Of a stretch of 64,000 nucleotides of DNA, positions 37,019-49,500 are shown in pieces. The first letter of the stretch is position 1. Every line of letters begins with the position of its first letter. The translations under genes and the position numbers were made by a program. The stretch comes from Coniferiporia sulphurascens (Eukaryota > Basidiomycota > Agaricomycetes > Hymenochaetales > Hymenochaetaceae), in the NCBI GenBank assembly GCA_002794785.1, contig NBBA01000001.1:4920707-4984706 (forward strand), written 5' to 3'. The notes under the pieces are model-generated. The model saw only the letters and a list, made by a program, of their open reading frames with translations, did not search any database and was not told the DNA's origin.

Positions 37019-37275
37019 TCTTAAAATCTATGCACGTTGTGGTAGACAATGAGGTGCAGTGGTGAAGTTCAGGCAAGGTGGGTTATCAGCGTAAACCGAT
37101 GTATTTCTAGGGCGAGACCAGCTCCCCTTATATACATGTTCCGTGGGCTAGTACTACTATAACTAACTAGCTCTTATATCGTATGGCGTTATCATTGCAT
37201 TATCGTTCACTTAGTAAGGTGGTTGTTCATATGACCATGTACTATATTTATATCATTCGTTATATTTATTTAATA
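37019..37275 (-). repeat. Copia 5' LTR (element orientation)
   Basis: 257 bp, 11 differences from the other LTR, no indels. Followed on the plus strand by the duplication GTTAG (37276-37280). Confidence 0.93.
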
Positions 37276-37280
37276 GTTAG

Positions 37281-37762
37281 TTGTACCGGTCGGTGGGTAG
37301 CTAGATAAAGTTCGACTGAGAGTCCTCCTGTTAAGCTTTATATATTTCCTAGATGATTTAGGGGAAAAAAACTGGAGTGATCGCGTTCAGCTGGAATTGC
37401 CGTCGTACGTATTTTGGTGCCTTTTCGGGGCTCATCAAACGAGATGCACATAGGAATATATCGGCTTTAAATGGGCTCAGAGGGCGAGTGGGCCGAGGCG
37501 AGGCCTTGCCCTCGAGCCGACATTGAGACCAATGGCGCACCGGGCGCATTCGCCTTAGCGCATAGATGGCATTGCTACTATGCACGTTAGGCGGTGACGC
37601 CTACCTTCACTGGTCTCAACTCCGTCTTCCCGTCTCTTAAGTCCGGATATATTCAAAGCGTATCTTAGACATGTATTAAGAACCCAAAATAAGTCGATTA
37701 TACGAGAGGAATGTAAATTAGGATACGAGAACATACTTCTAATACCGTCCCACCAATCAGCG
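37281..37762. other. Spacer between copia element and DUS1 3' end
   Basis: 482 bp. A 75-codon minus frame (37358-37585) has no motif. The rest is AT-rich and probably holds the DUS1 3' UTR. I see nothing else. Confidence 0.4.
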
Positions 37763-39531
37763 TTATGCTATAGCCATCACCACTTTGTCTTCGGAAACGC
37801 CCTCTCCACACTTCTCTGTAACCTCGGCTTTGATCCCCTCTATCGATTCAATAGTAGCCTCCTGTCTGTCCCCGTCCTTCGCCTCGATAGCGCCTTCTTC
37901 CCCCCCGCTTTTATCTTTCTTCTCGGGTTCGCCCTTGGTAACCCCCTTCGTTGACTTCTCCCCGGCTTCAACCGCTTTCTTTGCCTGCGACGCACGGAAG
38001 TACGGTTGCGCAAGCCACCGCGGGAGCACCCTGAGACCCGTTGCTTCATCGACCGTTACGAGATCCGCAAGAGCCACCTCCCCGCGCCGTACACTGTCCA
38101 CTTCCGGCTCCAGCCGCTCCGCAAGCTCACGGACAATCGTTTCGTAGTCATCCAACATCGCATCCTTCTCTTTCGCGGGTCGCCCGCGAACCCGGCCGAG
38201 GCGTTCGCGCAGGTCCGTTTCCCTGAGCAATGCTGGACGCAGCAGCTTGAAAAGATGTCCCTTCACTGCACTCGAGTGCGTTGGCGTCTGCAGGGCACGC
38301 ACAAGAGCGAGATACTCCTCTGCGAGTACTGTGTGAGGGAGATACGCGCCCGAATCGTCGGGTAACGTAAAGAATTCGCTCGCAGGGCGTGAGTTCACAC
38401 TTGACAATGGATCTACTGCGGGAGGTGAAGGTGTAGAGGAAGTTGAGGGGAGGAGCGATGCGGCACTTAGGAGGATCGTCGGGTTGTAAAGGTTTCCTTC
38501 GGCAGTCATGACGGCATCTGCGCCAGTCGCATCAAGACAACGTTGAATATCATCATGGAAGACGACGTTTCCGTTCGCAAAAACTGGGACAGTGACAGCC
38601 TCTTTCACGGCACGAATTTTCTCCCAGTCCGCTAGACCCTGCAGTATGGCCAGCTAAGTAGGAAAGAAGGACTGAATCTAAAGTAAGGACGCACACTGTT
38701 TTGACCCCGCTGTTCTCGGGTTCGCCCATGACAAGTCAGGATCTGTGCACCTGCTCTCTCCATCATCTTCGCGTACTCGACGGTCTTCTCAAGCGACGGG
38801 AAAACACGAAATTTCGCCGTTACAGGTATCGACAATTTCGTGTGCAAAGTGTTGACTGAAGACATCTATGAACAAATCTGGAACCCGGAGTCAGAGGGCA
38901 TATACGCACTCAGATTATACACAAGGTCCCAATCATCCTGCAAAAAACACCCATAGCGGCCCCTCCGCGCGATATCCTGCGGACAGCCAAAGTTGATATC
39001 CACCGCATCGCAGTGCGGCTCCACGAGCTTTGCAGCCTTGAGCAGCATGTCCGGGTCGTTCGCCGCGAACTGGACGATAAGTGGTCGGTCATGCGGGCCG
39101 CCCTCCTCTCCAAGGACCAAATTGAAAGCCTGCTCCTTGTAGCTTTTATGTTTCGTCTCGGCGTACATCTAATCACAGAAATCAGCTAAAAATCCCTAAG
39201 AATACACTCAGAAAGAGCGGACCCTCGCGTTAATCATAGGTGTATAGATGAGCTGTATAAACGATCAGTTGTTCGCCAGGCGCAACTTGAAACAGTCCAG
39301 TAAAGCTTAGTACAGACCTGTGCTCCATATCGGCGAGACAAAATCCTCCATGGCTGTCAAATCTGATGAGAAAATGTCTAAAGCGAGTCAGGAATGTCTT
39401 ACCAGCTCACTCTGGTCTACCATCGGCGCAACGACGTGCTTCGGACTCCCGAGAACATCCCTGTACAGATCTCCACCAGATAGTTTCCTGCGCTTTTGTC
39501 TGTGTTCGTCCGAAGCTGTTATCCCAGGCAT
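37763..39531 (-). CDS. dus1: tRNA-dihydrouridine synthase 1 (Dus1 family)
   Basis: An FMN enzyme that reduces uridine to dihydrouridine in the D-loop of tRNA (positions 16/17 for Dus1). From 39531 the exons read [17 protein letters not shown] with a basic NLS-like patch, then [20 protein letters not shown] and DQSEL. A 49-nt intron leads to [12 protein letters not shown], then [20 protein letters not shown]. The core follows: [34 protein letters not shown] and GCFLQ with the catalytic Cys in GCPQ (FGCPQ). Then come [34 protein letters not shown] and [19 protein letters not shown]. An insert of roughly 40 Ser/Pro-rich residues, the helical tRNA-binding domain ([14 protein letters not shown]) and a charged Lys/Glu tail complete it. 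Motifs and order match Dus1 closely. Confidence 0.92.
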
Positions 39532-40167
39532 CTTGTAGGGCCTCTGAAGACGGAATAATGAGCGCAAAAAGCGCAGGGGAGCGAAAGAGAGAATTGTGGC
39601 GAACAGCTAGCGGAGTGCGCAGGACTTTGCTGCTCTTCTTTCTTAGCAAAAAAAGACGAGCCAGGATCGGCAAGTGTACTACGCCTAAACAAAGTAATTT
39701 TGTGACATAATCATCACGCAAGTACACTGATTTTACTTATGATCCTTGAATTAAGTAGCATATACCAAGTCACAACACTCAGTCTAAAAAAATCAAACAG
39801 TAGGGACATCCTATCCGATGACATGAGAGCACACCTACAATTACCCTGATAAAATAAGAGTCCACGGTTCTTTTGCGAAGTAAAAAAGGGAAGAAAGCGT
39901 CGGAACCATTGCGGGAGATAGGTGTCATCAAAGATGTTGAGAACAACGTGGTACACCTGGAAGCAAGACCCGAACGGCTACACGAAAGGCAGAAAATACA
40001 TGATACAGGCATACATTCTTCCTTCCTGCCGTTTCTCCTCGCACCAGATGATGCTAAGGGATGATGATGATAAATATTACGTGGTAGATTTGAAGGGATG
40101 AATGTGTCTGGCGACTTGTTAAGCGTCCAGGATAATATACCGATACGATGGCTGATAATGCACCAGC
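39532..40167. other. Spacer between DUS1 start and GMC oxidoreductase stop
   Basis: 636 bp on the 5' side of DUS1. It should contain the DUS1 promoter and the 3' UTR of the next minus-strand gene. The frames seen (39714-39956, 39779-40171) have no motifs. Confidence 0.4.
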
Positions 40168-42741
40168 TCATGCATCGGCGAGGATGAGGTCCGCGGCCTT
40201 TTGTGCAACTGAATACACAGTCGACATAGTGTGCGCGGTGGTCGCGAAGGGGATAATACCTGCGTCAATGACACGCAAGTTCTGAGTGCCGTACACACTG
40301 GTAAAAAGAAAGAAACCTCAGTTAGTACTGAGAAAAGAAGAATAAGGTAACTAGAACAAACTTTAATTCCGGACTGACAACGCCGCCTATGGTGCGCGGC
40401 ATCATTGCTGTGCTGCCGATCCAGTGGCTCGCGCCATACGATGTCTGCGTAAGGTATGTCTCATACTCTGCATCTGTACCGTTCGCAGCAATGTTGCTCG
40501 GGGATGCGTACGCATCTGCGACGACTCCGTTGAAGGGAGGGCTCGAGAAAACTGTACGACTAGCGCGTGCGACCGCAACTGCAACTTGCATATCGAATGC
40601 GTCCGTCAACAAGCGAGGCACAATTACCGGGTCCTCAAAGGGGTTCGAAGTGTTGATGTGAACATGTCCACGCGAGAGCGGTAGAAGCGGCCAGAAGATG
40701 GCTGAGAGCACCCCCGGATAAGTTTCCCCAACAAATTCAGCAACGGGAACTGTGTGATACGCGTCAGCATATTAGCGATTAGAAGGAAGGCGGCATGACG
40801 GGATACGTACGCTTTTCATTGACAATGAGGTCCGTAGCGACTCCAAGTATAGCAAGGGCACCTTCGAAAGTGACCGCAGCTCCAGCAGTAACAAGGTCCA
40901 TGGAGCGAGAGAAGAGGCTGGCGACGAGGTTCAAGGCAACTTCGTTGCTCGCTGAGGGAGGGAGAAACCATGAATTTTTATCCAAGATTAAGGGGTTTAT
41001 TACGCACAGGTGTTGAAGATTTCATCAATGTTCACGAGAGAGATATCCGGTGCGAAGAGGTTGACATCGTCAATCAGTGAGGTGTTGTTGACGTATGCAT
41101 TCGTAACGGTTGCAGAAGTACTGGTTCCCGGTTGATCCTAAAGTCGATGGAGATTTAATATTGGATTTTCTCAGTATCTTAAAACATTTGCCTACATTCA
41201 GGTTAAGCCCAACACCCGGCAGGTCCACGAGCTGCTTGACTCCCGCTTTCTTCAAGACACTGGAAACGTGATCAGCGCGCGTTTGAGTTGTAAGTAATTA
41301 AACTAAACTTACGCTGCGGCGCCAATACCTGAACGCTCAAGGATCGGGGCAGATGCGAGTGAACCAGCAGCGAGAAGGACCTCCTTGTTTGCATACACGT
41401 TGTACAGCGTCTGCCCTTCCGACTGGTTCCCGAACTGCACGCCGTACGCAGTCAAGTTCGAATGGAGGAGCACTTTCGCGACCTTGTGTTCCGCGAGCAC
41501 GGTGAGCTCATCGCGCTGTTGGTCTTCGGCGTACAAGAATGCGAACGCGGCTGATGATCGGCGGTTCTGCTTGGTCTCCTCGTCGTACCAGATTGTCCAG
41601 GACGTAGACGCGGAGACGATGCTGGTGCGGTTACTGAGATCATTCCCGATCGTCAGACCTTGGAATGCGTGTGGCAGGGCCTCCTTGTACAACTTTTGGC
41701 CCTCCGGGATGCGCATAGGCGTCTAGAACGAACATGTAGTTCAGCAAAAGACCTTCTAATTCTTAGTGCCAAGGCTGAACACTCACAGGGAACGAGATGT
41801 TGACAGCGCCGTTGTAGCCGTGCACAGCCGGGTCGTAGTTGGCGCCATCGGCGATCTGGACTGCGTTAGGCGGAGTGTTACGTTCAATAGCTTCCATATA
41901 CTATTGATAAGCAAGTAATAAGTGGACTGTTTTAAACGTAAAGAAAGGCAGAGCGACGTACGGGCTCCAAGGAGTCCCAGTTCCAACCAGGGTTACCAAG
42001 AAGTTCAAGCTTGTTAATCTCTGCTTCGGTCGGTCGGTACCAAACCTGTTAAACAAGAATAAGGGACGTCCATGAGGAGATACGACAAATTGACACGAAC
42101 CATGCCGTTAACTAATGGCCGGACAAAAGGAAAGCGGTCAGTTTCCTACTGCTTGGATTGAAAGTACTCGCTATGTGCTTACTCGAAGTAGATCCACCAA
42201 TGCAAGCCTGCAGACGCATGAAATGTTATTGAATGGAGCATGGCTCGAGAATGAAAACGGACGTACGCCACTGTCGATTGTCCACGACAACGGGTTCCCG
42301 CTTTCATCGTAAGCCGGGTACGACCAATTGCAGTATCCATCCTATATCAACTATGATTCACAATTGGATTAAGCCGAGAGAAAGATAGAGCGTACGAGGT
42401 TGCCCCTCTGCTCAGCATCATATACTGTGGACACGTTACGAGCGTTGGGTCCGGCCTCGATGATGATCACCGAGTAGCCTTCACCGCTGAGCTGTCCGCA
42501 GCGGAAGAGACAATGTTAATTCGATATTCACAGAAAGAGCGCAATCAGTATGCCTACGGACCTTGTTCCCAACGGTAAGTCCCGAGAGACCTCCACCGAC
42601 AATAACATAGTCGAATGTCTTCTCGACAGCGACGCTACGGTCAGTTGTGATAGTGGTAACGGCCTGTGACCGTCTGGATGCCTTCGCGGAGGCGGCGGAG
42701 GCGAGCGCAAGCAAGGCGACAAGGAGGATTGATTGCGGCAT
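40168..42741 (-). CDS. Secreted GMC oxidoreductase (glucose oxidase/dehydrogenase or aryl-alcohol oxidase type, AA3)
   Basis: An FAD enzyme of the glucose-methanol-choline family, secreted. Residues 1 to about 19 are a signal peptide ([19 protein letters not shown]). The ADP-binding fold follows at once: [19 protein letters not shown], then [15 protein letters not shown] after an intron. Further family parts are [21 protein letters not shown] sequence around 41990-42040, [12 protein letters not shown], and the GMC signature [20 protein letters not shown] (around 41330-41400). GVGLNL follows, then the C-terminal substrate domain with [18 protein letters not shown] and [20 protein letters not shown]. 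The two catalytic residues would be the His in SHWIG and the His in TTAHTM. The end is AADLILADA, then TGA at 40168. The gene has about ten introns. A TTTAAAG element lies about 110 nt upstream. Sequence style is nearest to glucose oxidase/dehydrogenase, but the substrate cannot be fixed without comparison. Confidence 0.87.
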
Positions 42742-44006
42742 TATTGTGTTAAGGAGGGGATAGAGCGAAAGACGCTCCTTGGAAAGAGAAACGACAGTGA
42801 AGAAGGAGGACGAAAAGTGCTCGACTGTTGAGTACTGCGAGCATCGTGGTCTTTAAAGTAGCCATGCAAGTTCCCGATCACCCGTACCTGGCGGAATTTC
42901 CATGTTTCTCTGCGCCAGATATGTTTTCGGAAAAGCGAATGGGCGTCAGGTTCTCCTAAAATGGTAAGACAACGTGACCATTATATCCAAAGACACGCCC
43001 AAAGCATTTGCAGAGTCACGCGCTAGATATTTATTAAATTTGATAAAATATCGAGAAGCCGACCGTTCGGGCGACGATCATCTGGGCCAGAGACTCTCTG
43101 ATCGGAATCGGCTTTTTCATCTGGTGGCGGTGAACGCTTGATTCTCCCCAGTCCTCCGTGGCACAGGGGGTGAAAGGGACCATCGTCCTTCTGCCAGAAA
43201 CTTCGTACCTGTGAAACACCTGCTATGCCTTCCAGAATACATCTCCCCGTGGTGAGGTTCCCCTGAAGGCTACTCAAGACGCTCTCTTCGTAGTGTCAGT
43301 GAAAAAAAACATTCGGCATAAAAATAGCTGCGGAAAGGCGAGACATGCGCTTAGATGAGCCTTCTTGTGGCACATGACAAGAAAGAGTCTAAAGAAAAAT
43401 AGTCCGGAATTACCGATGAGGACAGCTGGCAGAATAAAATTACAGCCAGAAAGTACTCATAGCAGATATATTGCCTACACATAGCTTGTCCGTCGTCTGT
43501 TTGAGTACGACCCGCGAAGAAATAATTCATGTACAAGGTATCTTCCCTTTCATTTGCTTTGACATCCTTTGCTCAATCTGCTGTGTCGGTACCTGGCACG
43601 CTCGTAAAGTTTGCCATATGGTCGGACCACAGGGTGCCAGCGTCGGGCCGCGGCAAGTTTTATCCGTAACTCCGTTATTGGTTCAGATGCATGCCTGCCG
43701 AGGCCGGCGTCTCTAAACACGGCAGGTACCGTTTCGTAACGGCGCGTAGAGGCACGCCGAGGTCCGGAGCTAACCTTTATTGAAAATTATAATACGTACA
43801 GTCAAACTTCCCATACGGTATAGCGCTCGGTGGAAGGGTCAGACCATGCATTATAAGGGGTTATGCAGTAGAGAAGGCTGTCTTTATTACATAATTGAAG
43901 AAAAGGCTGATAAAAATGGGACAAATATCCAAGTATGGTAAAACATAATCCTATTCTATTGAATACTTAAACGAAATTGAGGAAATTAAACCGAATATTC
44001 TATTTG
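42742..44006. other. GMC promoter side and intergenic DNA up to the LINE insertion
   Basis: 1.27 kb. The first about 150 bp hold the GMC promoter (TTTAAAG on the minus strand near 42855). Frames of 60-85 codons (43023-43277, 43351-43536, 43471-43716) have no motif. From about 43780 the DNA becomes AT-rich and contains the phrase GGTGGAAGG...CCATGCATTA that reappears beyond the LINE, see findings. Confidence 0.4.
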
Positions 44007-44022
44007 AACCGGGGGGAAGTGC

Positions 44023-45002
44023 ATCCCTTCTTGTTCTCTTACCACCACCATCTCCTTCGCTTAGGAGGGGTGCTGGGGGGGTTTGTAGTTCGTCCCTTGC
44101 TATCTGGCCCATCTGAGGGTTGGCTCTGGTGGGGAGGGGGGGCTCTCCATCTGTGTGTGAGTTCTCAGCTCTAGCATGCCAGTGGGTTAGCCAACGGCAT
44201 GAGAGAGGCGCAATAGCCTGCCCGTCGGTGAGGACACGACATTAACGTCCTCAGGGGAGAGGTGGTCCGGCGGACATCATCCTTGTCCCCAGGGGGTCGG
44301 CTTGCTCCGAGCAATCTCCTTCGGGGGACCCCACTGTCCCTGGCACTGACAGTGAAAACTGCCACCCCAAATCCTGGAAGGGTTCTAATGACGGCATCTT
44401 GCCTAGGAATAGGGGTCTCATAACACGTGTTGTTGCGGTGAGAACCAGCCGACTCGATGCCCCTGACCCGACACTGTGGAAGGGTGGCTAGAGACAGGTC
44501 AGCACGGGCCTTTGGATCATCCTGTGGGAGCGTCCTTAGGTGGTTAGTACAGGAAACTCCTTGGTCTTCCCGATGATAGGGGGCTGGGGTCACCTGTGCG
44601 ACATGGTAATCCCCGTATGCTGCGGATCCAGAAGTGGGGCGACTAAGTCTAACCACATATTCTCTGGGGTTAAACCCGGGGTCTGAAGCGCATGTGGGGA
44701 ATCGGGAAACTTAAGTAGCGGCTAGGGTGTTAGTCCTCATGGCCTTCTGGGCGTAGTGGCTTCTCCGTCGTGAAAGGGCAAGCCGGGGCGGTGGGGGTAG
44801 TTCCCTTCACCGGCCACAGAGTACTAAATCTGCCATGGGTATGCGTGGGGGTAATTCCCACTGCATTGCTTAAGTTGATTCCTTGACACGCAGACACGCC
44901 CCGGGGCAACCTGGGGGACAGCGGGAGGGGCGTGGGAACCCCATATCCCGAGGAAGGTGTAGTCATTTGGTGGGCCTCGCAAGAGAACCCTTTAGTCAGG
45001 CT
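44023..45002 (+). promoter_or_regulatory. LINE 5' untranslated region
   Basis: About 980 bp between the left duplication and the first ORF1 start candidate. It holds no conserved ORF; minus-strand open frames (44171-44656, 44730-45017) look like chance in GC-rich DNA. Fungal LINEs carry their internal promoter in this region; that is inference here. Confidence 0.55.
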
Positions 45003-46464
45003 ATGTGTGCCTCCCACGAACTCCTCGCACTAGGGAAGACGACCTCCATGTCGGCCGCCCCTACTGCAGCCCTCCTCAGAGAGATTGCCTTCGCGGTTAA
45101 TTCTCTCAGCAGTGCTTTGGTCCAGGAGGATCCGCTCGCACAATCAGCCACGTCGCAGGCCTTTTGGGCGGCGGCGGGCCCCCGTCTCAGCGTGGCCTCT
45201 GGCCCCACACCCCTCCCTGCCCCTCCCCAGCTCCCCCAGACTGTGGTCGGTCCCCCCTCTCTTCCCTCCCTGCCACAACAGATGGTGCAGGTCATGTCTG
45301 ACCTCACGCGCCAAATGGCTTTCATGATGCAGCGGATGGACGCCCTCGAACGCCCCCCCCCCACGCTCCTCGGGGGTCGGGGCCGCCCCCTCCGGAGACA
45401 AGAAAGGGAAGGGTAAAGCCAACCCGAGTACTGCCCCTCCTCCATCACAAGGACCTTTGGGCCCTTCTAACCTCACCGCCGGGTCCACCTTGCCGACACC
45501 TGTCACTCCAGGTCTTGCCGCGGGTGGGGCTACCCCTGCCACTGCCACTGCTACTGCAGCGCCAGTGCTGACAGGGGCCCCCACTACTGCTAGCGCTGTG
45601 AAACAAGAGCCGAAGCGTGCAGTCCTCCTGGTTATCCGTACTATTATGGACCCGACCCTCGCCATCTGCTTCCATGGAGCCCCACCCCCTGCTGAAGCGC
45701 GCCCCACCGATTCCCAGATGACTATCAACGTCCGGACTGCCCTCTCACGCTTTCCCACTGCGGCCAAATTGGTCGTACGCGCTGCCCATTGGAACGACCG
45801 AGGCAACTGCTTCGTTACGTTCGCTCACAACACTCACGTCCCGATGATGAACAGCGTGAAGGAAGTTGTGATGGCATCTGTACAAAGCGTCTACCCCGCC
45901 ACAGTCTCCCAACTTGTATCTTGGGCCTGCCTACAAATTGCTGAAGTCCCCACGCATCCTGCGCCGGGCCTACCTGCCTTCACGGCGGCGGATCTCCAAG
46001 CGGAATTCCGTGCCGCCAACCCCCACCTCCTCTCTCTACCCATGACCTTGGAGCCCGACTGGACCCGGGCTTACAACCTCTTGGGTGAGGACGTCATGTC
46101 TGCCCCCATCGCCTTCTCCTTTGAAGACCCCACGGGCTCCCGCTCTGCTGGTATCCTCTCCACCCCGAGGAACCGCGTCGTATACATGTTCGGCCGCCGG
46201 CTCAAACTGGTGGCCCGCCGTGACCTCCCTCACCTCATGCAGTGCATTAAATGCGCTGCACTAGGCCACCTGGTTCAAAACTGCAGGAACCGCCCTTGGT
46301 CGTGCCTCATATGCGCTGGCCGTCACCGTACTGACGACCACCGCGTGCGCTGCCCGGGGTGTATTTGTGACACCCTTCCGGCCTCTACCCCCTGCACCCA
46401 CCCCCCCAAATGCTCAAACTGCTCCAGCGAACACTGCGCCGACTCTTCCAGCTGCCCCAAATAG
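45003..46464 (+). pseudogene. LINE ORF1 (Gag-like, zinc knuckles), frameshifted
   Basis: ORF1 proteins bind the element RNA. The first part reads from 45003 (or from the Met at 45048, MSAAPTAALLREIAF) to the C10 run at 45353-45362. Beyond that run it goes out of frame and stops at 45416. The matching downstream frame is one base over and runs to the stop at 46464. That second part contains the core (VLLVIRTIMDPTLAICFHGA, ARPTDSQMTINVRTALSRFP) and at its C terminus three Cys/His clusters: CIKCAALGHLVQNC, CLICAGRHRTDDHRVRC and CSNCSSEHCADSSSC. One C fewer in the run would join both parts. The frame change could be a mutation, a sequencing error, or less likely programmed slippage. Confidence 0.85.
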
Positions 46465-46504
46465 CGTGGCCGTGCCCGTTCCTCTTTCGCCCCACCCCCG
46501 GTAG

Positions 46505-49500
46505 ATGAGTAGTTCATGGACGTTCATGCAACACAATGTTGCAACGTCCCGAGTGCACGTCGAAGCACTCGTCCACTCACTCTCGTCTTCCCCCAGTGCA
46601 GCCCCCCCACCTGCAGTTATTTTACTACAGGAACCCCCTTGGTACGCTATTGGTGCCTCCCCCTCTATGTTTGACGCATTAGGTACGCCCGTCTTCGGCT
46701 TCCCCGCTATGCCCAACTACCATGTCTTTGTGCCCCCCTCTTCGGGAGGCACCGAACTAACACGTCCGCGTGTGGTTACACTGGTTCACCAGTCAATCCC
46801 TCTGTCTCGGGTGATCTTGGATGCCTTGCGCTCCCCATCCCGGGACATACTCATGCTAATTTTTGACACTGGCCTTGGGCCTCTTTTTGTCACTAATGTA
46901 TACAATCACGATGCGAATAAAAAAGACACCATCTCCTCTCTTGCTCTGCTCGAGCTCCCCCCGGGTGCACACTGGATAGTGGCTGGGGACTTTAATCTCC
47001 ACTCTATCCATTGGGATCATGGCACCCACTCTACTAGCGACGCACAAAAAGCCCGTCCTCTGGAACACTGGGCTGCCTCACACGCCATGCACCTCCTGAA
47101 TCAGCCGGGCTTCGATACCCGGCGCCGCCCTTCCACCCAATTCACCAAATCAGTCATCGACCTCGCGTGGGCTTCCCCCTCTCTGGAAGACCTCGCTTTG
47201 GGCGATTCCTGGACACGATCCTGGGATACTCCATCCGGATCTGACCATGCGGTTATCACATGGTCTATCCCCACCTCTTCTGAGCCGTTCACAGATCCCT
47301 TCCTTTGCCCATGGTACAACGACTCACTCTCTACTGAATGGTTGGAAGCTCTTGATGCACCCCTCACTGCCGCCTTCGCCCTCTCAGGCGCCACCCCCCA
47401 ACTCCTTGACGTCAAAGTCGCCGCAATACACGACACACTGGTTCTTGCCACTGACTCTTCACACCCCCCATCTTCTTCGAAGGCAGGGGGTCACAAGGTC
47501 AAGTGGTGGGATGCCTCCTGCCGTGCTCACATGGTCGCTTTGTGCGGAGCTACCCCAGCGACGCGTACCATGCTCCGACGACAGTCGGCCGGTATCTTTC
47601 GCCGCACTAAACGCAACTGGGCTGACTTGTTTACTGCTTCTGTCAAGCTGGACAAAATCTGGCCAATGGCAAAATGGGCAATGGGCACGCAACGTGCTCC
47701 AATCCCAGCACTGGTAACCGGACAATCCACCACGAACTCACCTGCGGAGAAGGCTTCTGCCTTCCGGTCTAAGTACTTCGGTACCCAACCGTCTGCTGCC
47801 CTCCCCCCGACCTACCCTTTCGTCGGCGCCCGCCCCATGTGTGATCACCCCATCCTTATGGAGGAGTTAGACCACGCCCTCAATCTCACTTCGAACTCGA
47901 GTGCCCCGGGCATTACTGGGGTTGGCTATCAGGCCCTCAAAAGCCTGCATGCCGCCCATAGTGTTCCACTCCTCGCACTCTATAATGAATGCCTGGATGT
48001 TGGACACCACCCCCATCCCTGGAAGGACGCGAAGGTGGTGATGCTCCGAAAACTTAATAAGAAGGACCCTACCGCCCTCAACGCATACCGCCCCATCACT
48101 CTCGAGGAAACTATGGGCAAATTACTCGAGAAGATCATCGCTAACCGCATCCAGTTCATCGCCAACGAACTAGGCGCACTCCCCCCTTCCCAATTCGGTA
48201 CCCGCCAAAAATCGGGCGTTTTGGATGCCACCTCCGACCTCGTAAACGAAATTGAATCGGCTTGGACTCGACACCATGTCACCACGGCGCTTGCCGTTGA
48301 CGTGGCAGGCTTTTTTCCATCCGTTCAACACCCCCGCTTACGTGCGGTTCTCGCGGAACTAGGGTTTCCCCCTCTCCTTATCTCTTGGGTCATGTCCTTC
48401 GTTTCAGATCGTCGGGTTGCTTTGTCTTTTGATGGGTTTACCGACACTCTTACCCCCATCCCTAATATGGGGGTTCCTCAAGGCTCTCCCATTTCCCCTA
48501 TCCTGTCCGCTCTGTTTGCGACAAGCCTTCTCACCTCCCTCCAGGCTTCTGACCCTCTCGTGTTCGTCCGCGCCTATGTTGACGACCACCTCCTCACCAC
48601 CTCTTCGAGTTCCATCGCGACTAACGTTGCCCGCCTCGAACAGGCTTACATCTCGTTCTCCACCGCATGTCGCGCCCTCGGTCTCTCCCTTGATGATGAC
48701 AAGTCAGAGCTCATCCACTGGACACGTCGGCACGATCTACGCGAAGACTCCCTTATTCACCCTATTCATCTGCCGCGCCAGGGCCTCCAGCCCCTTCGAA
48801 TTGTCCCCTCCCGGCCTCTGCGCTGGTTGGGTATCTTTTTCGACACACAATTACTGTTTACGGTTCACGTTCAACGCATGTGCTTTAAAGCCATGTCTTC
48901 CCTCCGTGCCCTGGAACTACTCGGCAACACCCTGCGCGGCCTAGACCCGCTACACCTTCGACGTCTCTACATTGGCTGCATACTGCCGGTTTTACTATGG
49001 GGATCCCCCCTCTGGTTTACTGGCATACGGCAAAAAGGCAAATGTGAGAAGATGACCCTAGTACAGTCCACGGCGTGCCGCCATATCCTTGGATCATGGC
49101 GCACGTCCCCACGCAGCCCCTCTGAGGTCCTCGCCTCCATCTTGCCCATCCCACTTCGTCTAGAGTGTACCAAATCACGTGCTGCTATCCGGTACCTCAC
49201 TACCACGCACACCCTTCTACCATTACGCTCCGCGCGTAAAGGCTCCATTACTACTTCTTTCGTTAACCGGGTTCCCCCTGGCTGCGAACGAGTTCCCCGA
49301 TACACTCGCCCTCCATGGATTACGCTGCCGCCTCTACGACACGTAAGCATCGACCAGGCGATTGACCATTCTCAGGAAGCCCGAGATGCACTCATTCAGT
49401 CACACCATGGTCTTATCGACCGACTGAAGGATGTCCCCACTCACCTCCTCATCTACACTGACGGCTCCCGTAAGGGAACGTCGCCTCCCTCCTTCTCCGG

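Larger units (their letters stand above)
31268..37280 (-). mobile_element. Ty1/copia LTR retrotransposon, complete, with nested solo LTR
   Basis: The element reads on the minus strand. Direct repeats of 257 bp at 31273-31529 and 37019-37275 are its LTRs, flanked by the 5-bp duplication GTTAG (31268-31272 and 37276-37280). The internal part holds one gag-pol frame in the order gag, protease, integrase, reverse transcriptase, RNase H, which defines copia. LTR ends are TATTAAAT...TTTTAAGA in element orientation rather than TG...CA. The LTRs differ at 11 of 257 positions, all transitions. The coding frame has five in-frame TGA codons and an inserted 560-bp solo LTR, so the copy is dead. The internal sequence is more AT-rich than its surroundings. 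Confidence 0.95.

Noticed and set aside
31273..37275. Classic RIP or TpCpG-targeted mutation as the cause of copia decay
   Set aside because: The changed C is always in CpG but the preceding base is variable, and no CpA-only changes are seen, so neither Neurospora-type RIP nor TCG bias fits.
37785..38365. Plus-strand frames opposite DUS1
   Set aside because: Shadows of the charged DUS1 C-terminal region.
44171..44656. 161-codon minus-strand frame in the LINE 5' region
   Set aside because: Lies wholly in the element's GC-rich 5' UTR, no motif and no start context; chance frame.
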